Part shown: positions 29,471-37,429 of the stretch, piece by piece
How positions within the stretch are numbered: the first letter of the stretch is position 1
Layout of the letters: each line of letters begins with the position of its first letter
Origin: Streptomyces sp. NBC_01431
GTDB lineage: Bacteria > Actinomycetota > Actinomycetes > Streptomycetales > Streptomycetaceae
Assembly: GCF_036231355.1 (NCBI RefSeq)
Contig: NZ_CP109496.1
Coordinates: 3,472,001 to 3,536,000 of the forward strand
Direction of reading: 5' to 3'
DNA: 64,000 bases
Program-made: the position numbers and the translations under genes
The notes under the pieces: generated by a model
Database searches by the model: none
What the model was told of the DNA's origin: nothing
The model's input: the letters and a program-made list of their open reading frames with translations, nothing else

Positions 29471-30826
29471 TCAGGCAGCGGCCGGGGCCGTCACCTTCTG
29501 CTCCGCCTCCCGCACGTCGTAGTCGTCGTCAACCGGCGAAAGGTGCACCGAGTTGAAGACATCCCGGTCCAGGATGTTCTCCCGGGCCGACACCACGACC
29601 GGGACCAGCGCCTGGCCCGCCACGTTCGTGGCCGTGCGCATCATGTCCAGCACCGGGTCGATGGCCATCAGCAGGCCGACGCCCTCCAGGGGCAGGCCCA
29701 GCGTGGAGAGGGTCAGGGTCAGCATGACCGTGGCGCCCGTCAGGCCCGCCGTCGCCGCCGAGCCGATCACCGAGACGAAGGCGATCAGGACGTAGTCGCC
29801 GATACCGAGGTGCACATCGAAGATCTGGGCGATGAAGATCGCGGCGAGCGCGGGGTAGATCGCCGCGCAGCCGTCCATCTTGGTGGTCGCGCCGAACGGC
29901 ACCGCGAAGGACGCGTACTCCTTGGGCACACCGAGCCGCTCGGTGACCTTCTGCGTCAGCGGCATCGTGCCGACCGAGGAGCGGGAGACGAAGGCCAGCT
30001 GGATCGCGGGCCAGGCGCCCTTGAAGAACTGGAGCGGGTTGACCTTGGCGACGGTGGCGAGCAACAGCGGGTAGACGCCGAACATCACCAGGGCGCAGCC
30101 AATGTAGACGTCGGCGGTGAAGGTCGCGTACTTGCCGATGAGGTCCCAGCCGTAGTCGGCGATGGCGAAGCCGATGAGGCCGAGCGTGCCGAGCGGGGCC
30201 AGGCGGATGACCCACCACAGGGCCTTCTGGAGGAGTTCGAGTACCGCCTCGCTGAGCGTGAGGATCGGCTTGGCCTTCTCGCCGAGCTGGAGCAGCGCGA
30301 TTCCGGCGACGGCCGCCATGAACACGATCTGCAGGACGTTGAGTTCGGTGAACGGCGTGATGATGTCCGTCGGGATGATGCCCGTCAGGAAGTCCAGCCA
30401 GGAGCCCGTGTGCTTGGGGAGCTTGCCGTCCTTCGGGGTGAGGCCGGTGCCGGCGCCCGGGTTGGTGAGCAGGCCGATCGCGAGGCCGATGGCCACCGCG
30501 ATCAGCGACGTGATCATGAACCAGAGCAGCGTGCGCGAGGCGAGGCGGGCGGCGTTGTTCACCTTGCGCAGGTTGGTTATCGACACGAGGATCGCGAAGA
30601 AGACGAGCGGCGCGACGGCCAGCTTCAGGAGCTGGACGAAGATGCTGCCTATCTGCTCAAGGGTGTCCTTGAGCCAGCCGATGTCCTGGCTGCGGGCGAG
30701 CCAGCCGAGCAGGCCGCCGAGGACGAGGCCCGCGATGATCTGGGCCCAGAACGGGAACTTGGACGATATGGAGAAGCCGCGCTTGGGCTTCTCGTCGGTG
30801 GTCGCGGTGGACGCGGACACGGACAC
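29471..30826 (-). CDS. Dicarboxylate/amino acid:cation symporter (DAACS family)
   Basis: 451 aa from GTG, with a secondary-transporter fold of eight helices and two re-entrant hairpins. Signatures: SIFVQLLKLAVAPLVFFAIL, AFVSRSSVGTMPLTQ (Ser-rich hairpin 1), FAVPFGATTKMDGCA and ATAGLTGATVMLT. Family members carry glutamate, C4-dicarboxylates or, in the TcyP/YdjN branch, cystine. The Cys-rich leader peptide 117 bp upstream points to a sulfur amino acid such as cystine, but that is inference. A bidirectional terminator follows. Confidence 0.9.
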   Translation of the reverse strand: MSVSASTATTDEKPKRGFSISSKFPFWAQIIAGLVLGGLLGWLARSQDIGWLKDTLEQIGSIFVQLLKLAVAPLVFFAILVSITNLRKVNNAARLASRTLLWFMITSLIAVAIGLAIGLLTNPGAGTGLTPKDGKLPKHTGSWLDFLTGIIPTDIITPFTELNVLQIVFMAAVAGIALLQLGEKAKPILTLSEAVLELLQKALWWVIRLAPLGTLGLIGFAIADYGWDLIGKYATFTADVYIGCALVMFGVYPLLLATVAKVNPLQFFKGAWPAIQLAFVSRSSVGTMPLTQKVTERLGVPKEYASFAVPFGATTKMDGCAAIYPALAAIFIAQIFDVHLGIGDYVLIAFVSVIGSAATAGLTGATVMLTLTLSTLGLPLEGVGLLMAIDPVLDMMRTATNVAGQALVPVVVSARENILDRDVFNSVHLSPVDDDYDVREAEQKVTAPAAA

Positions 30827-30943
30827 ACTCCCGGGTGAGCGGAGACGGAGACGTTCGGGAAAGAGCGCGGCGCCCGTTCACAGAGGACTGGTCGGTGTGG
30901 ACCTGTCACAGAAGGCTGGGGACACCGCCGCATGATGCCGGGG

Positions 30944-31057
30944 TCAGACCCCGCGGCAACAGACCGCGGACATGCAGCGGCAGAGGTCGACATGCAGACG
31001 CGCCACGAGCGGAACGGCGCCGCCGGTGGGGTGCTGGTGCACGGCTGCTGTCATCAT
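30944..31057 (-). CDS. Cys-rich putative leader peptide upstream of the DAACS symporter
   Basis: 37-codon ORF starting ATG-ATG and ending in TGA. Its second half, LVARLHVDLCRCMSAVCCRG, matches the short actinobacterial leader-peptide pattern (R-x-H-V-D-L-x-R...S-A-x-C) commonly found ahead of sulfur-metabolism and transport genes. Four cysteines (26, 28, 33, 34) make it a plausible sensor of charged Cys-tRNA. It is on the same strand as the symporter. Promoter elements sit directly before it, so the mRNA may be nearly leaderless. Confidence 0.7.
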   Translation of the reverse strand: MMTAAVHQHPTGGAVPLVARLHVDLCRCMSAVCCRGV

Positions 31058-31079
31058 GTCGAACACGTTAACACTTGAA

Positions 31080-31096
31080 CTTTGAGAACCTCAAAG
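31080..31096. promoter_or_regulatory. Perfect palindrome in the symporter/leader promoter
   Basis: CTTTGAG-AAC-CTCAAAG, arms of 7 bp. On the minus strand it covers a TTGAGG -35 candidate placed 17 bp before a TTAACG -10 candidate, so a bound protein would block the promoter. The binding regulator is unknown. Confidence 0.6.
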
Positions 31097-31193
31097 CAGT
31101 TCTTTTACCCATGCTGACCGGAATCCTGCTGCGAGGAGGCGGGACGCCGCTCGCCAACTGGCCGGGCCCGGCCGCGAGTCGGCCGGAGAACGA
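31097..31193. other. Non-coding stretch upstream of the symporter promoter
   Basis: No gene seen. Together with the promoter and terminator elements it forms the gap between the symporter leader and the DUF4229 gene. Confidence 0.4.
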
Positions 31194-31237
31194 CGACGGC
31201 CCCGTCCCGAAGCGGTGGCTTCGGGGCGGGGCCGTCG
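31194..31237 (-). terminator. Terminator after the DUF4229 gene
   Basis: Very long stem (CGACGGCCCCGTCCCGAAGC paired with its near-complement) around a GGT loop, 45 bp past the DUF4229 stop. Confidence 0.85.
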
Positions 31238-31281
31238 GAACGTGTGAGGTGCCTTACGACAGCAGCGCGACTACGCGGGTG

Positions 31282-31578
31282 CTACTGGACGAGACCGTCC
31301 TCCTGGGACCGGTTCGCCTCCAGCTTCGCCTTCGCGTTCTCGACCTTGCCGACGAGTTGCGCGGACATCGCGTCGCGCTGCTTGCGCAGGAGTACGAAGC
31401 TGAGCGGCGCCGAGACGACGAGCGCGAGCAGGATGACCCAGACGAAGTTGGAGTGGCCCAGGCCCTTGGGCAGCACACCGAACTGGACCAACAGGCCGAC
31501 GAAGACCAGGCTGCCCATGAAGATCCCCACACGCAGCATGGTGTACCAGATGGTGGCGCTCGGCTTGGCGGCGTTCAC
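31282..31578 (-). CDS. DUF4229 membrane protein
   Basis: 98 aa from GTG (NAAKPSATI), with AGAGAAGG as ribosome-binding site. Two TM helices (~14-36 and ~44-64; MGSLVFVGLLVQFGV and VWVILLALVVSAPLSFVLL) are followed by a charged helical C-terminus (ENAKAKLEANRSQED). This is the DUF4229 pattern of actinobacteria, usually near menaquinone genes. Function unknown. Last gene of the mqnE-side group. Confidence 0.83.
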   Translation of the reverse strand: MNAAKPSATIWYTMLRVGIFMGSLVFVGLLVQFGVLPKGLGHSNFVWVILLALVVSAPLSFVLLRKQRDAMSAQLVGKVENAKAKLEANRSQEDGLVQ

Positions 31579-31700
31579 GACTGACCTTCTCTCTACGGTG
31601 GATCCTGCCCGACTAGTGAAGCACGCCCGCAATTGGATCAATTCAGCGGGCGCGGCTCCCCGGGCACGGCCCCGGCGCGGGCGGCCCGGCTCAATCAGCC

Positions 31701-32225
31701 TCAGTGCAGCGGCAGCAGCATGATGATGTCGTCCCGGTCGTCGCCCTCGGCGACCCGGATCGCGCCGGGCACCCGCCCGACCTCCTTGTATCCGCACGAG
31801 CCGTAGAACCGGTCGACCCCGGTCCCGCCCCGGCAGGTGAGCCGGATCGCGTCGACGCCCTCGAAGCCGCGTACGGCATCGGCGGTCGCCTCCATCAGGT
31901 CGCGCCCGTATCCCTTGCCCTGATGGCCGGGGTGCACCATGACCGTGTACAGCCACACCCAGTGCTTCATCAGGCGGTGGGTGTTGTACGCGATGAACGC
32001 GGTGGCGGCGACCCGCCCGCCCTCGTCGTACCCGACGAGCAGCCGCATCCGCCCCTCGGCCATCGCCACGAAGTGCTTGACCAGTTCGGGACGGATGTCC
32101 TCGACGGAGACCGGCGGTACGAAACCGACGGCCCCGCCCGCGTTGGACACCTCGGCCCACAGGGCAAGGAGTCCGTCACGCAGGGCGGGGGTGAGCGGCG
32201 GGTCGAGCTGGAAGGTCAGTGCCAC
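31701..32225 (-). CDS. GNAT-family N-acetyltransferase
   Basis: 174 aa. Acetyl-CoA-binding motif VMVHPGHQGKGYGRDLMEAT, then RFYGSCGYKEVGRVPGAI near the end. Substrate unknown. It starts 11 bp after mqnE and is probably in its transcript; conserved pairing with mqnE in Streptomyces would suggest a link but that cannot be tested here. Confidence 0.88.
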   Translation of the reverse strand: MALTFQLDPPLTPALRDGLLALWAEVSNAGGAVGFVPPVSVEDIRPELVKHFVAMAEGRMRLLVGYDEGGRVAATAFIAYNTHRLMKHWVWLYTVMVHPGHQGKGYGRDLMEATADAVRGFEGVDAIRLTCRGGTGVDRFYGSCGYKEVGRVPGAIRVAEGDDRDDIIMLLPLH

Positions 32226-32235
32226 CGGGCCTCGC

Positions 32236-33399
32236 TCAGAAGCGCATCGGCTGCGGCGTCTCGCGCAGCCCCGCGTCCGGACCCGGGTACTCGCGGATGA
32301 TCTCGTACCGCGTGTTGCGCTCTACGGGACGGAAGCCCGCCTCGCGGATGAGGTCGAGCAGGTCGTCCCGGGTCAGCTTGTTCGGCGTGCCGTAGTTGTC
32401 GGCGTCGTGCGTGATCTTGTACTCGACGACCGAGCCGTCCATGTCGTCGGCGCCGTGCTGGAGCGCGAGCTGGGTGGTCTGGAGGCCGTGCATGACCCAG
32501 AAGCACTTCACGTGCGGCACGTTGTCGAAGAGCAGCCGCGAGACCGCGAAGGTCTTCAGCGCCTCCGCGCCGGTCGCCATCGTGGTGCGCGCCTGGAGCT
32601 TGTTGCGGACCTTGCCGTCCTGCATGTCCACGAAGTCGTGCTGGTAGCGCAGCGGGATGAAGACCTGGAAGCCGCCGGTCTCGTCCTGGAGTTCACGCAG
32701 CCGCAGTACGTGGTCAACGCGGTGGCGCGGCTCCTCGATGTGCCCGTACAGCATGGTCGAAGGGGTTTTCAGGCCCTTCTCGTGGGCGAGGCGGTGGATG
32801 CGCGACCAGTCTTCCCAGTGCGTGCGGTGGTCCACGATGTGCTGGCGGACCTCCCAGTCGAAGATCTCCGCGCCGCCGCCGGTCAGCGATTCCAGACCGG
32901 CGTCGATGAGCTCGTCGAGGATCTCGGAGGCGGTGAGCCCGGAGATCGTCTCGAAGTGGTGGATCTCGGTCGCCGTGAACGCCTTGAGCCCGACGTTCGG
33001 CAGCGCCTCCTTGAGGGCTTTCAGCGAGCGCGGGTAATAGCGCCAAGGCAGCGTCGGGTGGAGCCCGTTGACGATGTGCAGCTCGGTGAGGTTTTCGTTC
33101 TCCATCGCCTTGGCGAGGCGGACGGCCTCCTCGATGCGCATCGTGTATGCGTCCTTCTCGCCCGGCTTGCGCTGGAACGAGCAGTACGCGCACGACGCCG
33201 TGCACACGTTGGTCATGTTGAGGTGACGGTTGACGTTGAAGTGGACGACGTCGCCGTTCATGCGCGTGCGCACCTCGTGGGCGAGCCCGCCGAGCCAGGC
33301 CAGATCGTCCGACGCGTAGAGCGCGATACCGTCCTCGCGGCTGAGCCGCTCACCGGCCCGGACCTTCTGCTCCAGCTCGCGCTTGAGTCCCGCGTCCAT
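32236..33399 (-). CDS. mqnE: Aminofutalosine synthase
   Basis: Radical-SAM enzyme that adds the SAM adenosyl radical to the MqnA product to give aminodeoxyfutalosine. 387 aa. CxxxCxxC is CTASCAYC (Cys66, 70, 73). Other marks: NVNRHLNMTNVC, ELHIVNGLHPTLPWRYY, GGGAEIFDWEVRQ, TPSTMLYGHIEEP. ATG 33399 was used; the preceding TTG is possible. Adjacent to Lrp and ubiX/ubiA/ubiD homologues of the same pathway. Confidence 0.95.
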   Translation of the reverse strand: MDAGLKRELEQKVRAGERLSREDGIALYASDDLAWLGGLAHEVRTRMNGDVVHFNVNRHLNMTNVCTASCAYCSFQRKPGEKDAYTMRIEEAVRLAKAMENENLTELHIVNGLHPTLPWRYYPRSLKALKEALPNVGLKAFTATEIHHFETISGLTASEILDELIDAGLESLTGGGAEIFDWEVRQHIVDHRTHWEDWSRIHRLAHEKGLKTPSTMLYGHIEEPRHRVDHVLRLRELQDETGGFQVFIPLRYQHDFVDMQDGKVRNKLQARTTMATGAEALKTFAVSRLLFDNVPHVKCFWVMHGLQTTQLALQHGADDMDGSVVEYKITHDADNYGTPNKLTRDDLLDLIREAGFRPVERNTRYEIIREYPGPDAGLRETPQPMRF

Positions 33400-33454
33400 C
33401 AAGGCCGCCTCCCATACGTGTGTCTTTCAGGCTCCACCAAAGGTACGCCCCGGC

Positions 33455-33904
33455 CTACTCCGGAAGTTCCCCGACCCGGTTCTCCCACTTCGTGGAGAGC
33501 ACGATCGTGGTGCGGGTGCGCGAGACGCCCTTGGTCGAGCCGAGCCGGCGGATCGTCTTCTCCAGGCCGTCCACGTCACCGGCCCGGATCTTGAGCATGT
33601 ACGAGTCGTCGCCCGCGATGAACCAGCAGTCCTCGATCTCGGCGAGGTCGCGCAGGCGCCGGGCCACGTCCTCGTGGTCGGCGGCGTCGGAGAGCGAGAT
33701 GCCGATCAGCGCGGTGACCCCGAGGCCGAGCGAGGCCGCGTCCACGGTGGCGCGGTATCCGGTGATGACCCCGGCCGTCTCCAGACGGTTGATGCGGTCG
33801 GTGACGCTGGGGCCGGAGAGCCCGACGAGCCGGCCCAGTTCCGCGTACGAGGCCCTGCCGTTCTCGCGCAGTGCCTGGATGAGCTGCCTATCGACGGCGT
33901 CCAT
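33455..33904 (-). CDS. Lrp/AsnC-family regulator
   Basis: 149 aa. N-terminal HTH (MDAVDRQLIQALRENGRASYAELGRLVGLSGPSVTDRINRLE region, residues 1-45) and C-terminal RAM domain (~60-149) for amino-acid binding and oligomerisation. ATG 33904 follows GGAAGG by 10 bp; the in-frame ATG six codons earlier has no ribosome-binding site. It lies between mqnE and ubiX, so it may tune menaquinone genes in response to an amino acid. Confidence 0.9.
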   Translation of the reverse strand: MDAVDRQLIQALRENGRASYAELGRLVGLSGPSVTDRINRLETAGVITGYRATVDAASLGLGVTALIGISLSDAADHEDVARRLRDLAEIEDCWFIAGDDSYMLKIRAGDVDGLEKTIRRLGSTKGVSRTRTTIVLSTKWENRVGELPE

Positions 33905-34046
33905 ATGCCTGAAGCCTTCCATTGTTCAGCGATACCGCGAGTTTACGTGTAGAATCTAAGGCATGCAGGGACGACACCCTGCGAATCATTCAGCTGTGTG
34001 GATAAATTTCCAGCAGATCAAAGACGATCTTTCAGGAGTTGTCACC

Positions 34047-34172
34047 GTGTACACGATCGAGATGGCCTACGCCCGGATGCGCGAGCTTCAGGACCTGGCC
34101 AACCGCTCTCGTGCCCACCAGCCGTCCTCGACGAAGCACCGCGCCCCCAAGCGCGCCGCCAAGAAGCGCTAA
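34047..34172 (+). CDS. Small basic protein of unknown function
   Basis: 41 aa from GTG (YTIEMAYARMRELQDLANRS), with AGGAG 8 bp upstream and a TAGAAT -10-like element at 33950. The first half is predicted helical; the second half is Lys/Arg-rich (HRAPKRAAKKR), which suggests nucleic-acid or membrane binding. It is divergent from Lrp, and its TAA overlaps the ubiX TAG on the opposite strand (CTAA). Too short for family assignment, but the translation signals are good. Confidence 0.6.
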   Translation: MYTIEMAYARMRELQDLANRSRAHQPSSTKHRAPKRAAKKR

Positions 34173-34849
34173 TCCCCGCGGGAGCCTCCGAGTTCTCCCT
34201 CCCAACGGCGGTACAGGCCGTGCGGCACTCCTGCCGCATCCAGCACCCGCCCCGCGACGAAGTCCACCAGATCCTGGATGTGCGTCGCCCCCGCGTAGAA
34301 CGCCGGAGAGGCGGGCAGCACCACGGCGCCCGCCTCGTCCAGTGTCACCAGATGCCTGAGCGTCTGACCGTTCAGCGGCGTCTCGCGCACCGCCACCACC
34401 AGCTTCCGCCGCTCCTTGAGCGTCACGCTCGCGGCCCGCTGCAACAGATCCTTCGAAAGCCCCAGCGCCACCCCGGCCACACAGGCCGTCGACGCCGGGA
34501 CGATGAGCATCCCCTTCACGGGGTAGGAGCCCGACGAGGGCCCGGCGGACAGATCGCCCGCCGCCCAGTGCCGTACGTCCCGCGTGTCCACATCGAAGGC
34601 GTGCGGCTTCCCGTCCGCGCCCCGCGCCAGCCAGGCCCGCAGATCGTCCTGCCAGTGCGCGTCCCGGAACGCGATGCCGGTCTCGTCAAGCAGCGTGAGC
34701 CGCGAGGCCCGCGACACCACCAGGTCGACGCTCTCCCCCGCCGCGAGCAGCCCCCGCAGCACCGCCGCCGCGTACGGCGTCCCGGACGCGCCCGACACCC
34801 CGACGACCCAGGGGGTGCGCTGCTGACTGTGTACGTTCACATGCTCCAC
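34169..34849 (-). CDS. ubiX: UbiX-family flavin prenyltransferase
   Basis: 226 aa. Makes prenylated FMN, the cofactor needed by the UbiD-type decarboxylase encoded nearby. Family signatures: VVGVSGASGTPYAAAVLRGL (FMN loop), VDLVVSRASRLTL, MLIVPASTACVAGVALGLSKDLLQRAA and LVVAVRETPLNGQTLRHLVTL. In futalosine-pathway actinobacteria this trio (UbiX, UbiA, UbiD types) completes the naphthoquinone. Starts 49 bp after ubiA. Confidence 0.93.
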   Translation of the reverse strand: MEHVNVHSQQRTPWVVGVSGASGTPYAAAVLRGLLAAGESVDLVVSRASRLTLLDETGIAFRDAHWQDDLRAWLARGADGKPHAFDVDTRDVRHWAAGDLSAGPSSGSYPVKGMLIVPASTACVAGVALGLSKDLLQRAASVTLKERRKLVVAVRETPLNGQTLRHLVTLDEAGAVVLPASPAFYAGATHIQDLVDFVAGRVLDAAGVPHGLYRRWEGELGGSRGD

Positions 34850-34898
34850 GTGTCCGAGCCTATCGGGGGGCGTGGGGGCGGGGCCGGGCCAGGTGTGG

Positions 34899-35801
34899 CT
34901 AGAGGGTCAGGCCCCGCACCAGGAGGTCGAGCAGCGCGCAGATGAACAGCGCGATCCCGATGAAGCCGTTGACCTGGAAGAAGGCCCGGTTGAGGCGGGA
35001 CAGGTCGTGCGGCTTGACGAGGGTGTGCTCGTAGAGGAAGGCGGCGAGCACGATCAGCAGGCCGAGCCAGAAGAAGAACCCGGCGCCGGTCGCGAGCGCG
35101 TACCAGACCAGCAGCGCCATCGTGACGGAGTGGCAGCCGCGCGCCCCGTAGATCGCGGCCGGGATGCCGAACCGCGCCGGGACCGACTTCACGCCGTGGC
35201 CGCGGTCGGCCTCGACGTCCTGGCAGGCGTAGATCAGGTCGAAGCCGCCGATCCAGATGCCGATGGCGAGGCCGAGGATCACCGCGTCCCAGGACCAGGC
35301 GCCGGTGATCGCGATCCAGGCGCCGACCGGGCCCATCGCCTGCGCGATGCCGAGGATGGCCTGCGGGAAGTTGGTGAACCGCTTGCCGTACGGATAGACC
35401 ACCATCGGGATCACCGCGACCGGGGCCAGCGCCAGACACAGCGGGTTGAGGGCCGCGGCCGCGCCGAGGAAGACGACCAGGGCGATGAGCGCGCCGGTCC
35501 ACGCGGAGCGCACCGACATCGCGCCGGTGACCAGCTCGCGGCCCGCGGTGCGCGGGTTGCGGGCGTCGATCTCGCGGTCGATGATCCGGTTGCAGGCCAT
35601 CGCGAAGGTGCGCAGGCCCACCATGGCGACGGTGACCAGGAGCAGCCGCTCCCAGTGGATGTTCTTGTCCAGCTGGAACATCGCGGTCAGCGCGGCGGTG
35701 TAGGCGAAGGGCAGCGCGAAGACCGAGTGCTCGATCATCACGAGCCGTAGGAAGGCCTTGGTGCGGCCCGGCTGCGGGACTGCTGCTGCGGAGGCGCTCA
35801 C
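34899..35801 (-). CDS. mqnP: UbiA-family prenyltransferase of the futalosine pathway
   Basis: 300 aa, about eight TM helices, GTG start. Attaches the polyprenyl tail to the futalosine-derived naphthoate. The two Asp-rich motifs are CNRIIDREIDARNPRTAGR and ACQDVEADRGHGVKSVPA. The assignment to MqnP rests on the neighbouring ubiX, ubiD, and mqnE genes; the fold alone does not separate it from 4-hydroxybenzoate prenyltransferase. Confidence 0.88.
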   Translation of the reverse strand: MSASAAAVPQPGRTKAFLRLVMIEHSVFALPFAYTAALTAMFQLDKNIHWERLLLVTVAMVGLRTFAMACNRIIDREIDARNPRTAGRELVTGAMSVRSAWTGALIALVVFLGAAAALNPLCLALAPVAVIPMVVYPYGKRFTNFPQAILGIAQAMGPVGAWIAITGAWSWDAVILGLAIGIWIGGFDLIYACQDVEADRGHGVKSVPARFGIPAAIYGARGCHSVTMALLVWYALATGAGFFFWLGLLIVLAAFLYEHTLVKPHDLSRLNRAFFQVNGFIGIALFICALLDLLVRGLTL

Positions 35802-35815
35802 CGGAGTCCGTACTC

Positions 35816-35844
35816 CGGTTCATCCCCGCGGAGGCGGGGAAACC
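35816..35844. repeat. Solitary element resembling a type I-E CRISPR repeat
   Basis: 29 nt in the 82-bp ubiD-ubiA gap. Read on the minus strand it begins GGTTTCCCCGC and ends GCGGGGATGAACCG, with a 4-base loop, the size and layout of I-E repeats (about 23 of 29 identical to the E. coli repeat by eye). There is only one copy and no cas gene, so it is not an array. It overlaps alternative hairpins: CCGGAGT/ACTCCGG (35801-35818), CCCCGC/GCGGGG (35824-35839) and GCGGAGGC/GCCTCCGC (35828-35854), the last two mutually exclusive. Confidence 0.4.
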
Positions 35845-35883
35845 CGGCCTCCGCACCGCTGTTCTCCATCATCTGCCAGCACC

Positions 35884-37341
35884 TCACAGCCCGTATTCCT
35901 TCCAACGCTTCGTCACCCGTTCCGCGGTAGCCGCGTCCGACTCGACCATCGCGGGCCAGCCGCCGTCGCGCGTGTAGCCCTCCTCGGGCCACTTCGCGGT
36001 CGCGTCGATGCCCGCCTTGCCGCCCCAGAACTGCTGGTAGGAGGCGTGGTCGAGGTGGTCGACCGGGCCTTCGACGACGGTCAGGTCGCGGGCGTAGTCG
36101 GTGTTGCCGAAGGCCCGCCAGGACACTTCGTGCAGGTTGTGGACGTCGCAGTCGGCGTCCACGATCACGATCAGTTTGGTCAGCGACATCATGTGCGCGC
36201 CCCAGATCGCGTGCATGACCTTCTGGGCGTGCTTGGGGTACTTCTTGTCGATCGAGACGATCGCGCAGTTGTGGAAGCCGCCCGACTCCGGCAGGTGGTA
36301 GTCCACGATGTCCGGCACGATGATCTTGAGCAGCGGGAGGAAGAACCGCTCCGTGGCCCGCCCGAGCGGACCGTCCTCGGTCGGCGGCCGGCCGACCACG
36401 ATCGACTGGAGCAGCGGGCGCCTGCGCATCGTCACGCAGTCGATCGTGAGCGCGGGGAACGGTTCCTGCGGGGTGTAGAAGCCGGTGTGGTCGCCGAACG
36501 GGCCCTCCGGCAGCATCTCGCCCGGCTCAAGCCAGCCCTCGATGACGACCTCGGCGTTGGCCGGGACCTGGAGCGGCACGGTCTTGCAGTCGACCATCTC
36601 GATCCGCTTGCCCTGGATGAACCCGGCGAACAGGTACTCGTCGATGTCGCCGGGCAGCGGCGCGGTGGAGGCGTACGTGACGGCCGGCGGGCAGCCGAAG
36701 GCGATCGCGACCGGCAGCCGCTCGCCCCTCTTGGCCGCCACCGCGTAGTGGTTGCGGCTGTCCTTGTGGATCTGCCAGTGCATGCCGATGGTGCGCTTGT
36801 CGTGGCGCTGGAGGCGGTAGAGGCCCAGGTTGCGCACGCCCGTCTCGGGGTGCTTGGTGTGGGTGAGACCCAGGTTGAAGAAGGAGCCGCCGTCCTCGGG
36901 CCAGGTGAACAGCGCGGGCAGTTGGTCGAGGTCGACGTCGTCGCCGGTGAGCACGACCTCCTGGACGGGCGCGCTCTCCTGCTTCACCTTCTTCGGCGGC
37001 ACGTGCACCATCGAGCCAAGCTTGCCGAAGGCCTCCCGGACCCCGACGAACCCCTGCGGCAGCTCCGGCCTGAGCAGCCCGCCGATCTTGTCGCTGATCT
37101 CCTCGTACGACTTCAGCCCGAGCGCCTTGAGCAGGCGGCGGTCGGTCCCGTACACGTTCATCGCGAGCGGCATGGCGGCGCCCTTGACGTTCTCGAACAG
37201 GAGCGCCGGGCCGCCGGCCTTGTTGACCCGGTCGACGATCTCGCCGACTTCGAGGTGCGGGTCGACTTCGGCCTTGATGCGCTTGAGGTCGCCCTCGCGC
37301 TCCAGCGCCCTGAGCAGCGAGCGGAGATCGTCGTAAGCCAT
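35884..37341 (-). CDS. mqnL: UbiD-family decarboxylase of the futalosine pathway
   Basis: 485 aa prenyl-FMN-dependent decarboxylase that removes the ring carboxylate during menaquinone synthesis. UbiD signatures: MNVYGTDRRLLKALG, IGMHWQIHKDSRNHY, EVVIEGWLEPGEMLPEGPFG (catalytic Glu region), DHTGFYTPQEPFP. Starts ATG (MAYDDLRSLL). Divergent from the PLDc_N gene 88 bp away, so the promoter of the ubiD-ubiA-ubiX group lies in that gap. Confidence 0.93.
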   Translation of the reverse strand: MAYDDLRSLLRALEREGDLKRIKAEVDPHLEVGEIVDRVNKAGGPALLFENVKGAAMPLAMNVYGTDRRLLKALGLKSYEEISDKIGGLLRPELPQGFVGVREAFGKLGSMVHVPPKKVKQESAPVQEVVLTGDDVDLDQLPALFTWPEDGGSFFNLGLTHTKHPETGVRNLGLYRLQRHDKRTIGMHWQIHKDSRNHYAVAAKRGERLPVAIAFGCPPAVTYASTAPLPGDIDEYLFAGFIQGKRIEMVDCKTVPLQVPANAEVVIEGWLEPGEMLPEGPFGDHTGFYTPQEPFPALTIDCVTMRRRPLLQSIVVGRPPTEDGPLGRATERFFLPLLKIIVPDIVDYHLPESGGFHNCAIVSIDKKYPKHAQKVMHAIWGAHMMSLTKLIVIVDADCDVHNLHEVSWRAFGNTDYARDLTVVEGPVDHLDHASYQQFWGGKAGIDATAKWPEEGYTRDGGWPAMVESDAATAERVTKRWKEYGL

Positions 37342-37429
37342 GGGGTCAAGTATCGGGCACCCGATACCCTGGGCCGGTCACCGGGGCCGAGGCACGGCCC
37401 GCAACCGCTCCCGGGGGGACCGTCACGCC

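Noticed and set aside
35816..35844. CRISPR array
   Set aside because: Only one repeat-like copy; no second copy at a ~61-bp interval and no cas gene, so no array was called.
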